64,000 bases of DNA. Origin: Batillaria attramentaria. Lineage: Eukaryota; Mollusca; Gastropoda; Batillariidae. Shown here piece by piece: positions 61,146 through 64,000 of this stretch. Made by a program: the position numbers and the translations under genes. Location of the stretch: positions 1,956,501 through 2,020,500 of the forward strand of contig JACVVK020000060.1 in the NCBI GenBank assembly GCA_018292915.2, read 5' to 3'. Positions within the stretch are counted from its first letter, which is position 1; each line of letters starts with the position of its first letter. Under the pieces are notes generated by a model. It made no database searches. It saw nothing but the letters and a program-made list of their open reading frames with translations, and was not told the origin of the DNA.

Positions 61146-63750
61146 TCATGCTCGTCTTGGAATGGCATAGACTGGATCTCCCACACTGATTGGGCCCTCC
61201 TTGTCAATAGCAACATAGGCCCCAAAGAGAGGTGCTTTGCCGTATGGTGGCTTCTGTCGGTAGCTGAGCGGAGAGACAAGTTTGCACAATCAGCAATGGA
61301 GATAATACAGGCATTTATCCTTAGTGTTTAGCACATTGTACGTACAATACTACATGTATGTACATACAGTCTGTGGTTAGTATGATTGTTCTCATAACAC
61401 TTTCATTTTTAACCAGAAGAAGAAGCTTGAGTTGACGACTTGCTTTGAGTTGCACCATTATTGTTCCTGCCAATATCCACACGTATTTTCACTGTTTACA
61501 ACTGCAAGATGTTTGTGTGTGTGTGTGTGTGTGTGTACTCACATGTGGGTTTCTGCCAACGTGCACAAAATTTACCCGTATGTTCAAACTGAATTGATTT
61601 TAAGGATTTACCTCTGGAGTGTTTTGAGTGGCTGCATTGCGGGGTCTGTGTCCGCCGTTTTGGGGTCTACAGTCGTAATCTTACACCTGAAATCAATACC
61701 AGTTTCATAGACCAAGTGCATTGTGCATTGACAACAGTGTTTGTCCACATTGCAATCAAAATCTAAAATATAAGCAGGACAAAGTAACCAGGCATGATAA
61801 TACTGAATGGAAACAGCTTCTGCCTCGCTTAAATGTCAAGGAGATACTTGAATTTTGTTTTGTTTTGTTTTTTGCTGGTTTTTTAAATATTTATTTTCTT
61901 AGTTATTTTTTATGATTTGTTTAAATCTCATGACAGCTAAACAGGTTACACGTAAAGACATCTGATGACCGATGTAAAATGAAAGCATTTAAATATTCTT
62001 GACAAAACAGAATACCACAACTTTTTCGTAAACTTAATTTTCACGACTGGTTGTTTATTTCCAGATAACAAACCTGCGGCATGGCTCTACATAATGGAAC
62101 TGAGCGCTCTTGCCAATTCTGATTTCTTCCCAATTGTCCTGCAACAAAAGTGAAATTAGTGAAGTCATGATAAGAAGAGCCGTGTCAATAATTTTCAGAA
62201 AACCCCGTGCTGCTCAAATACCGTTTTTCACCTATCTCCTACTTTTGCCAAAATTACGGCTTACCGGTACGTACCTGTGGCCGGTTCTTTAAGAAAACGT
62301 GCAGCATGCGTCCAAGACCAAAATATTACAGCACACTTAGTGAATCCGTTTTGTTGACAACCACAGCGTCAAGGACAATCTGAAAGGTGGTGGTGGTGAT
62401 GTGTGTGTGTGTGTGTGTGTGTTGGGGATGAGGGGGTGGGGGGCAAATTCTACTGATACCCAAGCGTTCTCTGTTTTCACATTTCAACATGGATTGAGAT
62501 TGTTTCAGTCTCTCTTTGACTTGACCACCGGCGTCAGGGGAAAAACCTAGACGTGTGCCACCTGGTAGTATGGACCATACAATACAATACAATACAATAC
62601 AATACAATACATCTTTATTATCCCAGAGGGAAATTTGTGTGTGGTGGACAAAGACAATGATACACATCATAAAAAACAAAAACAAACTACAATTAAATTA
62701 GAGATTTCTATGAATTAAAAAAACAACAACAACCAGATTTCTATGAGTTAAAGTCTTGGTATTAAGGTAGGTAAAATCTATTTTAAAAAAAAGTACATCA
62801 GTACACGTATCCATTCGGAACTGTTCATTTCAGCGGGATCGTCAAGTTAGGGTAGTTTTCCTAGTGCCGCTCTCACAACATGCCCTATTCTCAGTTTTAA
62901 TCACTATTGGGGCAGAGACGTTAACCCACCAACCAACTAACCCACGTTTAACAGACTAGTCTCGTAAAGTTTGAGTTTGTCAATGAAGGACACACACCTC
63001 CTCAAAGGCAACACTATTGTCGATCACGATGCTGGGTCGGAAGTTGAGTGAAGACACGGGTGTGGTCATTCGGTTGTTTAGGTCGGCTAGGGAACTTGTA
63101 GTTGTCAACAAGTATGACGTCAGATACGCGAACACGGCCTGAAAAGATGCACGCATGTTTTATCAGGGTGTATCCTTCCTCTTGAACTCCCTGCTGACCA
63201 TGGTTAAGAATCAGTTTCACTGTCACTCAGTGTTATTTGTTCAACTTGAATAGAAAACAAAACAACTGATCCGCCATGCAACAGCAGCAGGTAGTGCTGT
63301 ATGCGTCGTCATGCTAAAAGTCAGCCACCTGACTATGAGCAGCTCAAAAGATAGAAGAAGAGCATAATTATATTACAATGCTGATACCGATCAGATGGCA
63401 ACTGTCCGTGTCCCGATCAAAACTAATGCTCACGTTTTGCGTATTTGTTGCGGCAATGTTTCCCCGGACCCCCAGAGCCCAAGTGTAACTTTAAGGGAAA
63501 AAAAGCATGCGTCCGGCCAGGGTCCATTAACCGGCATGCTGACTGTGTAAAAATAATATATATACAAGACCTACGTACAACGTCCCCTTTCCTAGCACTG
63601 TTCTCCCAAGCCCTCGGCAGATCGTAAGCGTCACGTGAGGATATGCCAGGCCGCGAGTGGGCAAGATTGGCGGGCTGGCCTAGAAAACGGGAGATCCACT
63701 CTCTCGCCTCTTCCCCACAGTCCAGCACTTCGATTTCGGCGTCATGAACG
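61146..63750 (-). CDS. MTARC: Mitochondrial amidoxime-reducing component (MOSC), 3' part
   Basis: mARC is a molybdenum-cofactor enzyme of the outer mitochondrial membrane that reduces N-hydroxylated compounds with cytochrome b5. Five exons on the minus strand join in frame: 63750-63579, 63138-62998, 62138-62074, 61686-61616 (donor after CTCCAGAG) and 61263-61146 (TGA). Seen: VHDAEIEVLDCGEEA, TTTSSLADLNNRM, LNFRPSIVID and AFEE, then EPCRRCKITTVDPKT, which includes the Cys that coordinates molybdenum in this family, LKTLQSYRQ, APLFGAYVAIDKEG and SVGDPVY near the C terminus. The N-terminal anchor and MOSC N-domain exons are outside the window or not recognised. Paralogue (MTARC1 or 2) cannot be assigned. 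Confidence 0.9.
62572..62645 (-). mobile_element. Retroposon 3' tail with (TGTAT)n
   Basis: On the minus strand AATTTCCCTCTGGGATAATAAAG is followed by repeated TGTAT units. This is the 3' end form of L2/CR1-type LINEs or SINEs that share their tail. It lies in an MTARC intron; only the tail is visible. Confidence 0.65.
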
Positions 63751-64000
63751 CTGCAAGACGCAGAAGTCATACGTGTCGTAACTGACTTTGTAATTTGCCA
63801 TTCTTCCCGACTGACACAATGACACTTGACAACCACTCACTGGCATGAACTTGAAGTCGGTCAAGCTCCTCATCACTATGTGACTCGGACTTCGTCGTCA
63901 GTCATCTTTTAATCACTGATTCGGCCATCTTTCTCAAGAAAAACCTTCAGTTCTCGTATTTACATTCAGTTCATTTCAATTCCGTTTACCGTGCGTCAGT
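63751..64000. other. MTARC intron, no exon recognised
   Basis: The sequence upstream of the exon starting at 63750 (acceptor TCTTGCAG) shows no recognisable mARC coding sequence on the minus strand, so the remaining 5' exons lie beyond the window. Confidence 0.5.

Overview
This is a eukaryotic nuclear window. Its genes are split by many GT-AG introns, intergenic DNA is AT-rich and full of microsatellites and poly-G/poly-C runs, and degraded and intact retroposons are common. The conserved genes are animal genes. Protein divergence from vertebrates, the abundance of the palindrome TACATGTA and the retroposon types suggest a lophotrochozoan, most likely a mollusc (inference, moderate confidence).

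Layout. 1-13 kb is repeat-rich. It carries two paralogous two-exon ubiquitin-like genes on the minus strand (2171-2976 and 6921-7602), tRNA-derived SINEs, two decayed LINE fragments, a direct-repeat block with CRE-like TGACGTCA sites and several palindromes. 13146-24589 (+) holds 21 coding exons of a SENP6/SENP7-type SUMO protease; its 5' end was not found. 27.9-31.0 kb (+) holds an intronless coding region for an unrecognised 625-residue protein with five W-K-V-V-G repeats. 32087-33417 is a composite fold-back element. 36394-55153 (-) is a complete 30-coding-exon TUBGCP2 (gamma-tubulin complex component 2, 933 residues in my model). It contains two AT-AC (U12-type) introns, an intact RTE-like retrotransposon with a perfect target-site duplication, and a 654-bp terminal-inverted-repeat element. 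TMEM138 (56533-58516, +) lies head-to-head with TUBGCP2 and probably shares its promoter. 61146-63750 (-) is the 3' part of a mitochondrial amidoxime-reducing component (MTARC/MOSC) gene that runs off the right edge.

Functional links. The conserved genes do not form a pathway. TUBGCP2 (microtubule nucleation) and TMEM138 (ciliary membrane) both serve centrosome/cilium biology and are divergently arranged. The SUMO protease lies near two ubiquitin-like paralogues and near a protein with a SUMO-acceptor-like V-K-Q-E site, but any link is speculation.

Method limits. Exons were built by reading splice sites and reading-frame phase by eye, without transcripts or searches. The SENP6-like, TUBGCP2 and TMEM138 models each close perfectly in frame, which is the main support. 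Family assignments rest on remembered conserved motifs.
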